Shown here: positions 43,472 to 50,758 of the stretch, in pieces
How positions within the stretch are numbered: position 1 is the first letter of the stretch
How the letters are laid out: every line of letters begins with the position of its first letter
DNA from: Streptomyces sp. RFCAC02
GTDB lineage: Bacteria; Actinomycetota; Actinomycetes; Streptomycetales; Streptomycetaceae
DNA: 64,000 nt
Assembly: GCF_004193175.1 (NCBI RefSeq)
Contig: NZ_SAUH01000001.1
Location: 3,226,501 to 3,290,500, forward strand
Reading direction: 5' to 3'
Translations under genes and position numbers: made by a program
Notes under the pieces: model-generated
What the model was told of the DNA's origin: nothing
The model's database searches: none
Seen by the model: only the letters and a program-made list of their open reading frames with translations

Positions 43472-44197
43472 TCAAGGACGGTTCGAGGACGTCCTGGGAC
43501 GTTGCCAGTGTCGTGCGAAGGACTCCAGGATGCCGAGGAGACGCTTCGTGTCCGCCAAGTCGGGCAGGACTTCCGCTGCGCCGGCGGCGGTCAGTTCCTC
43601 CGGAGTGTGGATGCCGGATGCGACGGCGAGGATCCGGGAGCCCGTGCTGAGAGCCGCTTCCACATCACGAGGGGTGTCCCCGACGAGCACGGTGGGGACG
43701 TCAGCAGGAGCACCACGAAGCCGCCGCACGCGCTCGCGGGCGACAGCGACCAGATGAGGACGGAGTTCGGTGTCCGATCCGTAGGCGCCCACCGGCAGAT
43801 CGAGCAGGGAGTGGAGGCCGAAGGCGGAAAGCTTCACGAGCGCGTTGGCGGCGATGTTGCCGGTGAGGACGGAGGAGACCCAACCGCTCTGCGCGGAAGC
43901 TGCCTTCAGCGCCTCCTGGACGCCGGGCAGGGCAGTCCCGCGCCTGCGCAGCTCATCCAGGCGCGCCTCCCCGGCCTGGGCGAGCGCGGTCTCGATCACG
44001 TGCCAGTCAGGTACGGGGAATCCTTCGCGGACGAACATGTCGCGCATGATCAGTCGATCCGTACGCCCCTCGGTGCGCGCCGGCTCCGAGGGTTCGCGTC
44101 CAGAGAGGGCAGTGAAGGCAGCGGCGTAGATGTCCTTGCTCACCCCGGCGTTCTCGATGAGGGTGTGGTCGATGTCCCACAGGACGAACAGGTCCAT
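43472..44197 (-). CDS. HAD-family phosphatase
   Basis: A 241-residue haloacid dehalogenase hydrolase with motif I LFVLWDIDHTLI (Asp8, Asp10), a helical cap (RLIMRDMFVREGFPVPDWH), motif II SSVLTGN, Lys/Arg region, and motif IV VGDTPRDVEAA. Resembles phosphoglycolate or nucleotide phosphatases. ATG at 44197 gives motif I at once; the longer frame crosses the divergent promoter. 72 bases separate it from the radical SAM gene, so it may lead the operon. Confidence 0.9.
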   Translation of the reverse strand: MDLFVLWDIDHTLIENAGVSKDIYAAAFTALSGREPSEPARTEGRTDRLIMRDMFVREGFPVPDWHVIETALAQAGEARLDELRRRGTALPGVQEALKAASAQSGWVSSVLTGNIAANALVKLSAFGLHSLLDLPVGAYGSDTELRPHLVAVARERVRRLRGAPADVPTVLVGDTPRDVEAALSTGSRILAVASGIHTPEELTAAGAAEVLPDLADTKRLLGILESFARHWQRPRTSSNRP

Positions 44198-44292
44198 GCC
44201 GCAAGAGTAGGCAGTCCGCGGAGTTCCGCTTGAGTGACCGCGTCCCAAAACGTCCTTGCGCGATCACACGGTGCACCGATTCGATAGGCGCT

Positions 44293-45066
44293 GTGAACGA
44301 CCGACTGCGCACCGTGCTCGGCCAACGCGGCGTCTCGCCCGACTCCCTTGCCGAGATCTGCGAGGTAGATCCCAAAACGGTGAGCCGGTGGCTCGGCGGG
44401 CGGATTCCCCATGCCCGGCACCGCTTCCGCGTCGCGCGGCACCTGCGCGTGGAGGAGACCTTCCTGTGGCCCAACCCGTCCACGCGCACCGGCCGGCCGG
44501 GGAACGGGTTGGGCACCGAACTGGTCGGCACCTACCAGAACCGGGCCAGCGTGCCCCGGGACGCCTGGCTCGCGCTGCTGCGAGAGGCTCGGCACGAGAT
44601 CGGCGTCCTCGTCTTCTCCGGTACCTTCTTCGCCCAGTCCAACCCCCACGTCAGCAAGATGCTCTCCGAACGTGCCGCCGAGGGAGTGCGGGTGCGTCTG
44701 TGCTTCGGCGACCCGGACGGGCAGGCAGTCGCGGTCCGGGGCCGCGAGGAGGGGATCGGCGACACTCTCGCCGCCAAGATCCGTGCCTCATTGACGTACT
44801 ACCGCCCGCTGCTGGACGAGGCAGGGTGTGCCGTGCGGCTCCACGACGCCACTCTCTACGCGTCCATGTTCCGTTACGACGACGACCTGCTCGTCAACCC
44901 TCACATCTGGGGACAACCGGCCAGCGCCAACCCCGTCCTCCACCTCAAGAGGGCGGACGGCACGGGGTGGTTCGACAACTACGCTCGGAGCTTCGACGCC
45001 GTCTGGGATGCCGCACGGCCATGGACACCCGACCAGGAAAGGACCGCCGACCGTGGGCAGGACTGA
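44293..45066 (+). CDS. HTH protein with DUF5919/PLD-like C-terminal domain
   Basis: A 257-residue protein. Residues about 1-50 are an XRE-type helix-turn-helix (LAEICEVDPKTVSRWLGG). The C-terminal about 170 residues have the strand pattern IGVLVFSGTFFAQSNP, VRVRLCFGDPDG, and CAVRLHDATLYASMFRYDDD, like the phospholipase D-like domain annotated as DUF5919 in Streptomyces; the canonical H-x-K-x4-D motif is not intact. GTG at 44293. It overlaps the next NUDIX gene by 14 bases, indicating translational coupling, and is divergent from the HAD gene. Confidence 0.8.
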   Translation: MNDRLRTVLGQRGVSPDSLAEICEVDPKTVSRWLGGRIPHARHRFRVARHLRVEETFLWPNPSTRTGRPGNGLGTELVGTYQNRASVPRDAWLALLREARHEIGVLVFSGTFFAQSNPHVSKMLSERAAEGVRVRLCFGDPDGQAVAVRGREEGIGDTLAAKIRASLTYYRPLLDEAGCAVRLHDATLYASMFRYDDDLLVNPHIWGQPASANPVLHLKRADGTGWFDNYARSFDAVWDAARPWTPDQERTADRGQD

Positions 45067-45520
45067 GTACTACAACGATCCCACCGCCCCGAAGGCGAAC
45101 ACTCTCATCCCGGCCAGCAACCTGCTCGTCGTCGACGGGACCGGCGCGATACTCCTCCAGCGCCGTCGCGACACCGGTCAGTGGGCGCTCCCGGGCGGAG
45201 CCCAGGACATCGGCGAGACCGCGGCCGAGTGCGCGGTGCGCGAGTGCCTGGAGGAGACCGGGATCATCGCCGAGGTCATCGGCTTCCTAGGCGTCTATAC
45301 CAACCCGCACCACATCGTGGCGTATACCGACGGCGAGATTCGGCAGCAATACGAGAACACCTACATCGGCCGCCCCGTCGGTGGCGCCCCCACGATCAAC
45401 GACGAGGCAGACGGAGTCCGCTTCGTTCAGCCGGACGACCTGGACGAGTACGACATCCACCCGAGCATGCGCCAGCAGATCGGGGACTACCTCGCCGGTA
45501 CCTATCCCTACCTCGGCTGA
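45053..45520 (+). CDS. NUDIX hydrolase (MutT-like)
   Basis: A 155-residue NUDIX protein with a canonical box: GGAQDIGETAAECAVREC and LEETGI give GG, the REC start, and EETG. The start GTG at 45053 lies within the HTH/DUF5919 gene, with AGGAAAGGACC upstream. Conserved position beside an HTH/DUF5919 gene suggests linked function, perhaps nucleotide sensing or clean-up. Substrate unknown. Confidence 0.88.
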   Translation: MGRTEYYNDPTAPKANTLIPASNLLVVDGTGAILLQRRRDTGQWALPGGAQDIGETAAECAVRECLEETGIIAEVIGFLGVYTNPHHIVAYTDGEIRQQYENTYIGRPVGGAPTINDEADGVRFVQPDDLDEYDIHPSMRQQIGDYLAGTYPYLG

Positions 45521-45524
45521 GCCG

Positions 45525-46070
45525 TCAGGACGGCCTCCACCCGCCTGACGGCGGCGAAGATCTCCGGCACCGCCCGACGGATGAACCGCCCGACCGCGCT
45601 GTCATCCCCGTAACGACCACGGATCTCCGCGACACGCTCCTCAGCGGTGGTCCGGCCCCATCGGGCGTGGTCGTCATGTCGCAGTACACGAGCGCGTCCA
45701 CCAGCAGCGGCTCCTCCAGCAAGGGGAACTCGCGTGCCAGCACCTCCCGCAGCCCTCGCTCCTCGGCTTCCAGAAGCGCGAACGAGTGGTTGGCCACCAG
45801 CCGCACGAGCCGCTCGTCGGCGCCATGCTCGTCGCGGAGGAACCGTGCCCCGTCCAGTGGATGGAACCCTGTCACGGCCAGCCGCGGTGCGTACCCGACA
45901 TCGTGAAGCGTGGCGGCAGCGATCAGCAGACTGGCCTCGATGCCGAGAACCTGACGCACTTCAACCGCGCGTTCGGCCACCCCTCGGGTATGCGCCCACC
46001 GCCGGGGCAGCGGGCCGCTGAGCTCGGCTTCCGCCAACTGTTTCGCCCACTCGTCGATCCGATCACCCAT
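45525..46070 (-). pseudogene. HD-domain phosphohydrolase with a frameshifted 3' end
   Basis: The first about 130 residues are a normal HD-domain protein (RRWAHTRGVAERAVEV, LIAAATLHDVGYAP, HPLDGARFL, NHSFALLE). After ALVYCDMTTTPDGAG the reading frame turns into Ser/Arg/Gly-rich sequence and stops at 45525. In another frame the sequence from about 45650 downwards reads TTAEERVAEIRGRYGDDS and continues RFIRRAVPEIFAAVRRVEAV, a natural helical end stopping at 45508-45510. A net frameshift at about 45650-45662 is therefore likely: sequencing error, mutation or programmed shift. The intact gene would end by overlapping the convergent NUDIX gene. Confidence 0.7.
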
Positions 46071-46228
46071 GCCGTGCCCTTTGCCCGTAGAACGTTGCGC
46101 TGAAGCCTTCGCTGGTTACGGGGAGCGAAACGCTGAAACCCTGGGGGAAGGTTCGGACGTTGAGCCTTTCCGTCATCGGTGCCGTCAGTCCTCGTCATGC
46201 GTGGGTCTGGGGCGTCGTGTCCTGAGGG

Positions 46229-47086
46229 TCATAGGAGCAGTGCTGCGCCTGTTGTTGTGGATGCTGTGCCGAGGAGGAGCAGGATGATGATCCAGCCGAT
46301 TGCTCTTTCCCTGTCGCGGCGGTCGGCTTTTGGGTCGGGGGTGTAGATGGCTGGGTCTGTGGGGGCGTAGTGGATTGTCAGCTCGCGGTTCAGTGACTTG
46401 CCCGGGTTGGGGATTCCGTTGCGTGACAGGACGGTGATGTCTGTGCCGTCGAGTGTTGTGAAGGTGACGACGGGTGCGTGGTTGATGATTTCGTCGCCCT
46501 CTCCGTCCGTGTAGATGTCCCGTGTCACGGCCACGACGTGTCCCGGGACGGCGATGGCCGTGGCCAGCAGGGTGTCGCGGGCGCGTGCCTGGCGTATGTC
46601 GGGGCTGGCCGCTGCCAGTGCGGTGAGCAGTGCGCCGAAGCCGAGCAGTGCCCAGGGGTAGCCCCAGAGGACGGTCGCGTGGATCACCAGGCCGATGAGC
46701 AGAAGGACGATCGCGCAGTTCGGGGCGAGGCGGCCGTTCTTCTCGCCCATGGTGTCGAGGACGATACGGAACCGGTGCGGCTGCCCCGGCGGGTAGCGCA
46801 CCTCGAACTCCCGCCCCACCCATGCCTCTTCAACCGAGTCGCCGTGTCGGCCGTCGTTGGGGAGGACGAACTCCCGGCCGGTCGCGGGGTCCCGGAACGC
46901 GACCGTCACCGGTATCCCGGGCCTCTTGGACGCGCCGTGGGCCGGCCGGCCCACCTCCACGATCCGCGCCGTCACCCAGACCGCCCGCTGTGCCCTGGTC
47001 AGCCCGGCCAGGGAGAGTCCGTGGCCGAGCAGTGCGAAGCCCGCGGGCAGCACCCACCACAGTTGCAGTGCCTCGTGACCGGTCAT
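46229..47086 (-). CDS. DUF3592-like membrane protein
   Basis: A 285-residue protein with N-terminal helix (LWWVLPAGFALLGHGLSLAG), a first soluble segment (TARIVEVGRPAHGASKRPG; VRYPPGQPHRFRI), two central helices (VLLLIGLVIHATVLWGYPWALL), a second similar soluble segment (ATAIAVPGHVVAVTRDIYT; LTIHYAPTDPAIYTPD) and a C-terminal helix. The two alike halves match tandem DUF3592 domains. ATG at 47086 with GGAGGC upstream, overlapping the preceding stop as ATGA. Last gene of the minus-strand operon that starts at 48098. Confidence 0.8.
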   Translation of the reverse strand: MTGHEALQLWWVLPAGFALLGHGLSLAGLTRAQRAVWVTARIVEVGRPAHGASKRPGIPVTVAFRDPATGREFVLPNDGRHGDSVEEAWVGREFEVRYPPGQPHRFRIVLDTMGEKNGRLAPNCAIVLLLIGLVIHATVLWGYPWALLGFGALLTALAAASPDIRQARARDTLLATAIAVPGHVVAVTRDIYTDGEGDEIINHAPVVTFTTLDGTDITVLSRNGIPNPGKSLNRELTIHYAPTDPAIYTPDPKADRRDRERAIGWIIILLLLGTASTTTGAALLL

Positions 47087-47400
47087 CGGGGTTCCTGCCT
47101 CCACTCGATACGGAACAGGTTCCGGGCCGGGGCGACCACGGCCCTGAGCCGGACGCCGACGCGCAGGGAATCCGGGACCGCTGATCCGTAGCGCCGCGAC
47201 CCCGGCGGTGTCGAGCCGCCGGTTCTTCTCCAGCTCGACGGCGGTGCCGATCCGGATGACGGGGCCCAGCGGCGTGCACAGAAGGGTGCACAGCACGCCG
47301 CCGAGCAGGAGGGGAGCACCGGCATTACCGGCCCGACCACGGCTCCGAACCGGCCGATGCCGGGCACCTGTTCCGGCGTGGGGCCGTCGCCGGCCGGCAC
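47083..47400 (-). pseudogene. Small DUF3592-like membrane protein, apparently frameshifted twice
   Basis: The open frame (GTG at 47400, stop overlapping the next ATG) begins and ends plausibly (GIGRFGAVVGP; LRVGVRLRAVVAPARNLFRI) but its middle is Ser/Cys/Arg-rich. In another frame the middle reads naturally: a membrane helix GAPLLLGGVLCTLLCTPLG followed by IRIGTAVELEKNRRLDTAGV with high GC at codon third positions. Two compensating shifts, near 47320-47340 and 47165-47195, would restore a normal protein. It may be a pseudogene or contain sequence errors. Confidence 0.55.
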
Positions 47401-47676
47401 TCAGGGCTCCGGTTCCGCGTAGCGGGCCTGTGCCAGCCGGTCCGCCAGGGCGCGCAGGCCGTCGAGCCGGTGCGGGTCGTAGGGGAACGAGTGGCGCGTC
47501 CCCGTGCCGGTGACGATCGCCATCCTGGGCCGCCGGCCGTTCCCGAAGACGAGCCGGGGCTGCTGCCGGATGTGGATCCGGTGGGTGTCGGAGTAGCCGA
47601 ACACCTCCAGCACCCGGCCGTCGAAGGAGAGCAGGACGGTGTCGGTGACCGGCACCTCGTACGGTGGGGTCGTCAC
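47401..47676 (-). CDS. Small hypothetical protein
   Basis: A 91-residue protein, beta-rich at first (VTDTVLLSFDGRVLEVFGYSD and RIHIRQQPRLVFG), ending in an amphipathic helix (LDGLRALADRLAQARY). No family recognised; the pattern resembles small PH-like barrels. GTG at 47676 overlaps the stop of the gene before it (GTGA) and its own stop abuts the next GTG, so it is translated within the operon. Confidence 0.75.
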   Translation of the reverse strand: MTTPPYEVPVTDTVLLSFDGRVLEVFGYSDTHRIHIRQQPRLVFGNGRRPRMAIVTGTGTRHSFPYDPHRLDGLRALADRLAQARYAEPEP

Positions 47677-48098
47677 GATGCGACGCCGTCCCCGGCGTAC
47701 AGGTAGTTGCCCGGGCGGGCCGGGTCGGCGACCAGCAGCACCTCGTCGCCGGTGCGGGGGATCCGCAGCTTCGGGACGATGGTCCGCAGGCTGATCCGCT
47801 CCGCGCCGCCGGGCGGCTGGAGGACCAGGTCGACGATCGGGTCGAAGTTCACCATCTGCCCGGTGTCGCCGATCGAGACGACGGTGGCGGGCATCGTGGG
47901 CGCTCCCGAGGCCAGCAGGTGCTGGACGGCGAGGACGGAGTCGTGGGCGCCGATCGTCTGCTGCACCCTGGCGTACTCCTCGGGCTTGAGGAACGCGCGG
48001 GTGGCGCGGCCGTAGAAGCCCTTGCCACTGGCCACCTGCCCGGCGATCTCGGCGGCCCGCTCCTCGCGGGTCCTGCGGCGCTTCCCGAAGATTCCCAT
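47673..48098 (-). CDS. Conserved hypothetical cytoplasmic protein
   Basis: A 141-residue protein starting MGIFGKRRRTREERAAEIA, basic at the N-terminus, with a C-terminal beta-rich domain (ATVVSIGDTGQMVNFDPIVD; LRTIVPKLRIPRTGDEVLLV). The ATG at 48098 follows an excellent AAGGAGGGG ribosome site, so longer frames were dropped. Head of the four-gene minus-strand operon and divergent (106-base gap) from the CHAT operon. I do not recognise the family. Confidence 0.8.
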   Translation of the reverse strand: MGIFGKRRRTREERAAEIAGQVASGKGFYGRATRAFLKPEEYARVQQTIGAHDSVLAVQHLLASGAPTMPATVVSIGDTGQMVNFDPIVDLVLQPPGGAERISLRTIVPKLRIPRTGDEVLLVADPARPGNYLYAGDGVAS

Positions 48099-48192
48099 GG
48101 GGTTCCCCTCCTTGTGACGCGCGGTGCGGTCACTTGACCGTAGGCGGGCCGGAACATCTACCGATCCCAGGTTCGGGCGCCCGTCCCCGGCG

Positions 48193-48204
48193 TACTCTCC
48201 TTCC
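48193..48204 (+). promoter_or_regulatory. Possible -10 box for leaderless transcription of the CHAT operon
   Basis: TACTCT at 48193-48198 fits the Streptomyces TANNNT -10 pattern and ends six bases before the ATG at 48205, which has no ribosome site. A leaderless transcript is inferred; no clear -35 element is seen. Confidence 0.35.
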
Positions 48205-49542
48205 ATGCCGCCTTCGAGCCGACCGCGTGCCATGGTCATCGACGGCGCCTGGCGCGGGCTCGGTGCGGGCGTGGCGGCGCTGAGCGGTCCGGGCGGCGCG
48301 CCGTTGACCCGTACGGTCAAGCTGATCGTGCTGCCGCTGATCGTCAGGCCCGCGCTGCACCCCGAACTCGCCGAGGACTTCCTCGGACCGGAACAGGCCG
48401 CGCGCCTCGACGCGCTGATACGGGAGTCCGGCGGCCGGCTCGAAGCGACGGCGCGGTGGTTCGTCCTGCTCAAGAAGGTCCGCCGGGCGCTCGGCATCGT
48501 GGCGGGCAACCCCCAGGACCTCTACTTCCAGCGCTGCTTCGAACTGGCCACCGAGCACGGCGCGCCGGCGGACGGTGCCGAGGCGGTGGCGAAGGCGGTC
48601 GTCGAGGAGGTCGTGGACGCGGCCGGCGGACGCACGGTGGCGGCGTTGAAGGAGCACCTGGCCGACGTCGGCCGGCGTGCCCGGATCGAGGCGGAACTGG
48701 CCGCCGCGTGGGACAGTCGGGGGAGCGCGCCGCCCGCCGACGCGGCTGCCGCCGCCTCGGCGGCGGACGAAGTCCTGGAAGCCCGCGGCGGGTCGGACTC
48801 CCCGGCGTACGCGGCCATGGTGCGGGAAGCGCTCGGGAGCCGGTTCGGCCGGGCGCTGTGGACGGACCCGGGCGACGTCTGGGGCGGCGGGCTGCCGGCC
48901 CATCTGGGGCTGACCGCCCGGCCGGTGCCGCCGCGCCCCGGGGTCGGCCGGGGCGCCTCGACGGCCACCCTTCCGGCGCCGCTCGACCGCACGCTCTTCG
49001 AACGGCTCTTCAGCGTGCTGCAGTCGTCGGCCCGGCGCGACGAACTTCCGTCGGTCCCGAACCTCGTCGCGCGGGAGACCGGCCGCAGTTGCGCCCCGCT
49101 CGGCCTGCACGACGAGAGTCTGCGGGTCGCCGTGGTCGTCGGCGCCCGGCTCGCGGCCGGCCTCGATCCCCTCGGCGGCGGGGAGCCCGAGCGGGGACGG
49201 ACGGCGGCGCACCGGGCCGTCAACGCCCGGTGGCGCCGGGAGGCTTCGGCGCTCCGCGCCCGCCGGATGACCGTCTCGCCGCGCCCCGACCCGGACGGCG
49301 GGGTCCTGGACGCCCTCGCCCGGGACCTCCGCGCCCCCTGGGCCGCCTACATGCGGCGGCTGTGGGTACGGCTGCACGGGTGGGACGTCCGCGGCGAACC
49401 GCTCCCCGACAGCGCGTCGGCCTGGGCGGTGCTCGACGGCGTCGCGCGCTCCGTGATGATGGACCACCGCGCGCGCGTCCGGGCGGCGCTGCGCGCGCTG
49501 GCGGAGCCCGCGGCGGAAGCGGTGGAGCGGAGGAGCGCGTGA
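48205..49542 (+). CDS. Unknown protein, first gene of the CHAT triad
   Basis: A 445-residue Ala-rich, mostly helical protein with no transmembrane segment or motif I know. Recognisable landmarks: LTRTVKLIVLPLIVRPALHP near residue 30, VEEVVDAAGGRTVAALKEHL, an Ala-rich linker, LFERLFSVLQSS, and a conserved-looking C-terminal WAAYMRRLWVRLHGWDVRGE. ATG at 48205 is used; 48232 is an alternative. It ends overlapping the start of the next gene (TGATG). Strict operon arrangement with a CHAT protein suggests it is a partner or substrate. Confidence 0.8.
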   Translation: MPPSSRPRAMVIDGAWRGLGAGVAALSGPGGAPLTRTVKLIVLPLIVRPALHPELAEDFLGPEQAARLDALIRESGGRLEATARWFVLLKKVRRALGIVAGNPQDLYFQRCFELATEHGAPADGAEAVAKAVVEEVVDAAGGRTVAALKEHLADVGRRARIEAELAAAWDSRGSAPPADAAAAASAADEVLEARGGSDSPAYAAMVREALGSRFGRALWTDPGDVWGGGLPAHLGLTARPVPPRPGVGRGASTATLPAPLDRTLFERLFSVLQSSARRDELPSVPNLVARETGRSCAPLGLHDESLRVAVVVGARLAAGLDPLGGGEPERGRTAAHRAVNARWRREASALRARRMTVSPRPDPDGGVLDALARDLRAPWAAYMRRLWVRLHGWDVRGEPLPDSASAWAVLDGVARSVMMDHRARVRAALRALAEPAAEAVERRSA

Positions 49543-50756
49543 TGGCGGACGGCGGCGATCTCCTCGTCGCCCGGGGCGAGGACGGCGCGATCCGCGTCTC
49601 GGACGGCGGTGCGGCGCTCGCCGCCTGCCCCGATGCCGCCGTGGCCGTGCTCGACGTCGCCGGCGGCGTGCTGAGCCGGCCGGTCGTCGGGGACCCGGCC
49701 CCGCCGGTGGCCGACGTGTACGACGAGCGGCGGGCGCAGCAGTGGCTGTGGGCGGTGTACGGCGAGCGTGTCGCCGCCGCCGTGCACGCCTGCGCGGCGG
49801 GGGAACGGACGGGCGTACGCGTGCCGGCGGACACGACCGCGCTCACGGGCGCCGCCGCCCGGCTCGCCCTCGCGCACTGGGCGGGCCGGTGGTGGCCCGC
49901 GTCGCACCTGGACGGGACACCGGCGCTCGACCCGGACCTGCTCGGCCTCGAACTGGCGGCGCTCACTCACCGGTGCCAGCAGGTGTTCGACGACCTCGGC
50001 GATCAGCCCGACGACCGCGCGGCCGAGCTGATCGATGAGCACCGGGCCGGGCTCGACCCGCTGATCCGGTGGTGGCGCGGCGCGCCCCGGCCGTCGGACG
50101 TGGCGGACCGCCTGGGAGGCGTGCTGAGGCTGATCGACGGCGCGGCGGACTGTGCCGGTCTCGACGGGCCGGAGCTGCGGCGGCTCAGGACGTCCCTGGA
50201 CGCGGACCGTACGGCCGTGGCGCCGGCCGACCCCGGCGCGCTGTTCGCGAGGGGCGGTGGCTACGCCCTCGCGGCGGGCGGCCGGACCGGTCCTGGCGCC
50301 CGGGTGATCGCCCGGGGCACGGGCGTCAACGACTGGCGGCGCTATCCGCCCGGCCTCGTCGACGCCTCCGAGGACGCGGTGTCCTGGACCGCAGCCGCGC
50401 TCGGGGCGCGGCGGGTGATCGACGTCGAGGCCGTCGCGTACGACGCGGGGCGCGCCGCCCGCGTGCCGCTCGTCGCGGAGGTCCGCGTGAACGGCCGCCC
50501 GTACCGTGTGCCGCTCGCCGGACGGGACGACGTGTGGGCGGGCCGGGCGGACCTCGACCTGCCGGAGACGGTCGCGCCGCCGCGTATCGAGGTGGGCGTG
50601 CTGCTGCCCGGGTTCGACCCGGAGCCCGGGACCGACGGCCGGGCCGGCCGTGACGCGGTGCGCGCCCTGGCCCGGCGGCGGCTGGCCGACGCGGCGTACG
50701 GCGCGCGGGGTTCCTTCCTCGCCGAGATCGCCGCCGCCCCGGACGAGGACTACTGA
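49542..50756 (+). CDS. Unknown protein, second gene of the CHAT triad
   Basis: A 404-residue protein. The N-terminal about 60 residues are strand-like (LLVARGEDGAIRVSDGGAAL; AAVAVLDVAGGVLSRPVVGD), the middle helical (RAQQWLWAVYGERVAAAVHA; LALAHWAGRWWPASHLDG), and the C-terminal third beta-rich (VARVPLVAEVRVNGRPYRV-like stretch at about 305-325). No family recognised. ATG at 49542 overlaps the upstream stop by one base; the CHAT gene starts two bases after its stop. Confidence 0.8.
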   Translation: MADGGDLLVARGEDGAIRVSDGGAALAACPDAAVAVLDVAGGVLSRPVVGDPAPPVADVYDERRAQQWLWAVYGERVAAAVHACAAGERTGVRVPADTTALTGAAARLALAHWAGRWWPASHLDGTPALDPDLLGLELAALTHRCQQVFDDLGDQPDDRAAELIDEHRAGLDPLIRWWRGAPRPSDVADRLGGVLRLIDGAADCAGLDGPELRRLRTSLDADRTAVAPADPGALFARGGGYALAAGGRTGPGARVIARGTGVNDWRRYPPGLVDASEDAVSWTAAALGARRVIDVEAVAYDAGRAARVPLVAEVRVNGRPYRVPLAGRDDVWAGRADLDLPETVAPPRIEVGVLLPGFDPEPGTDGRAGRDAVRALARRRLADAAYGARGSFLAEIAAAPDEDY

Positions 50757-50758
50757 CG

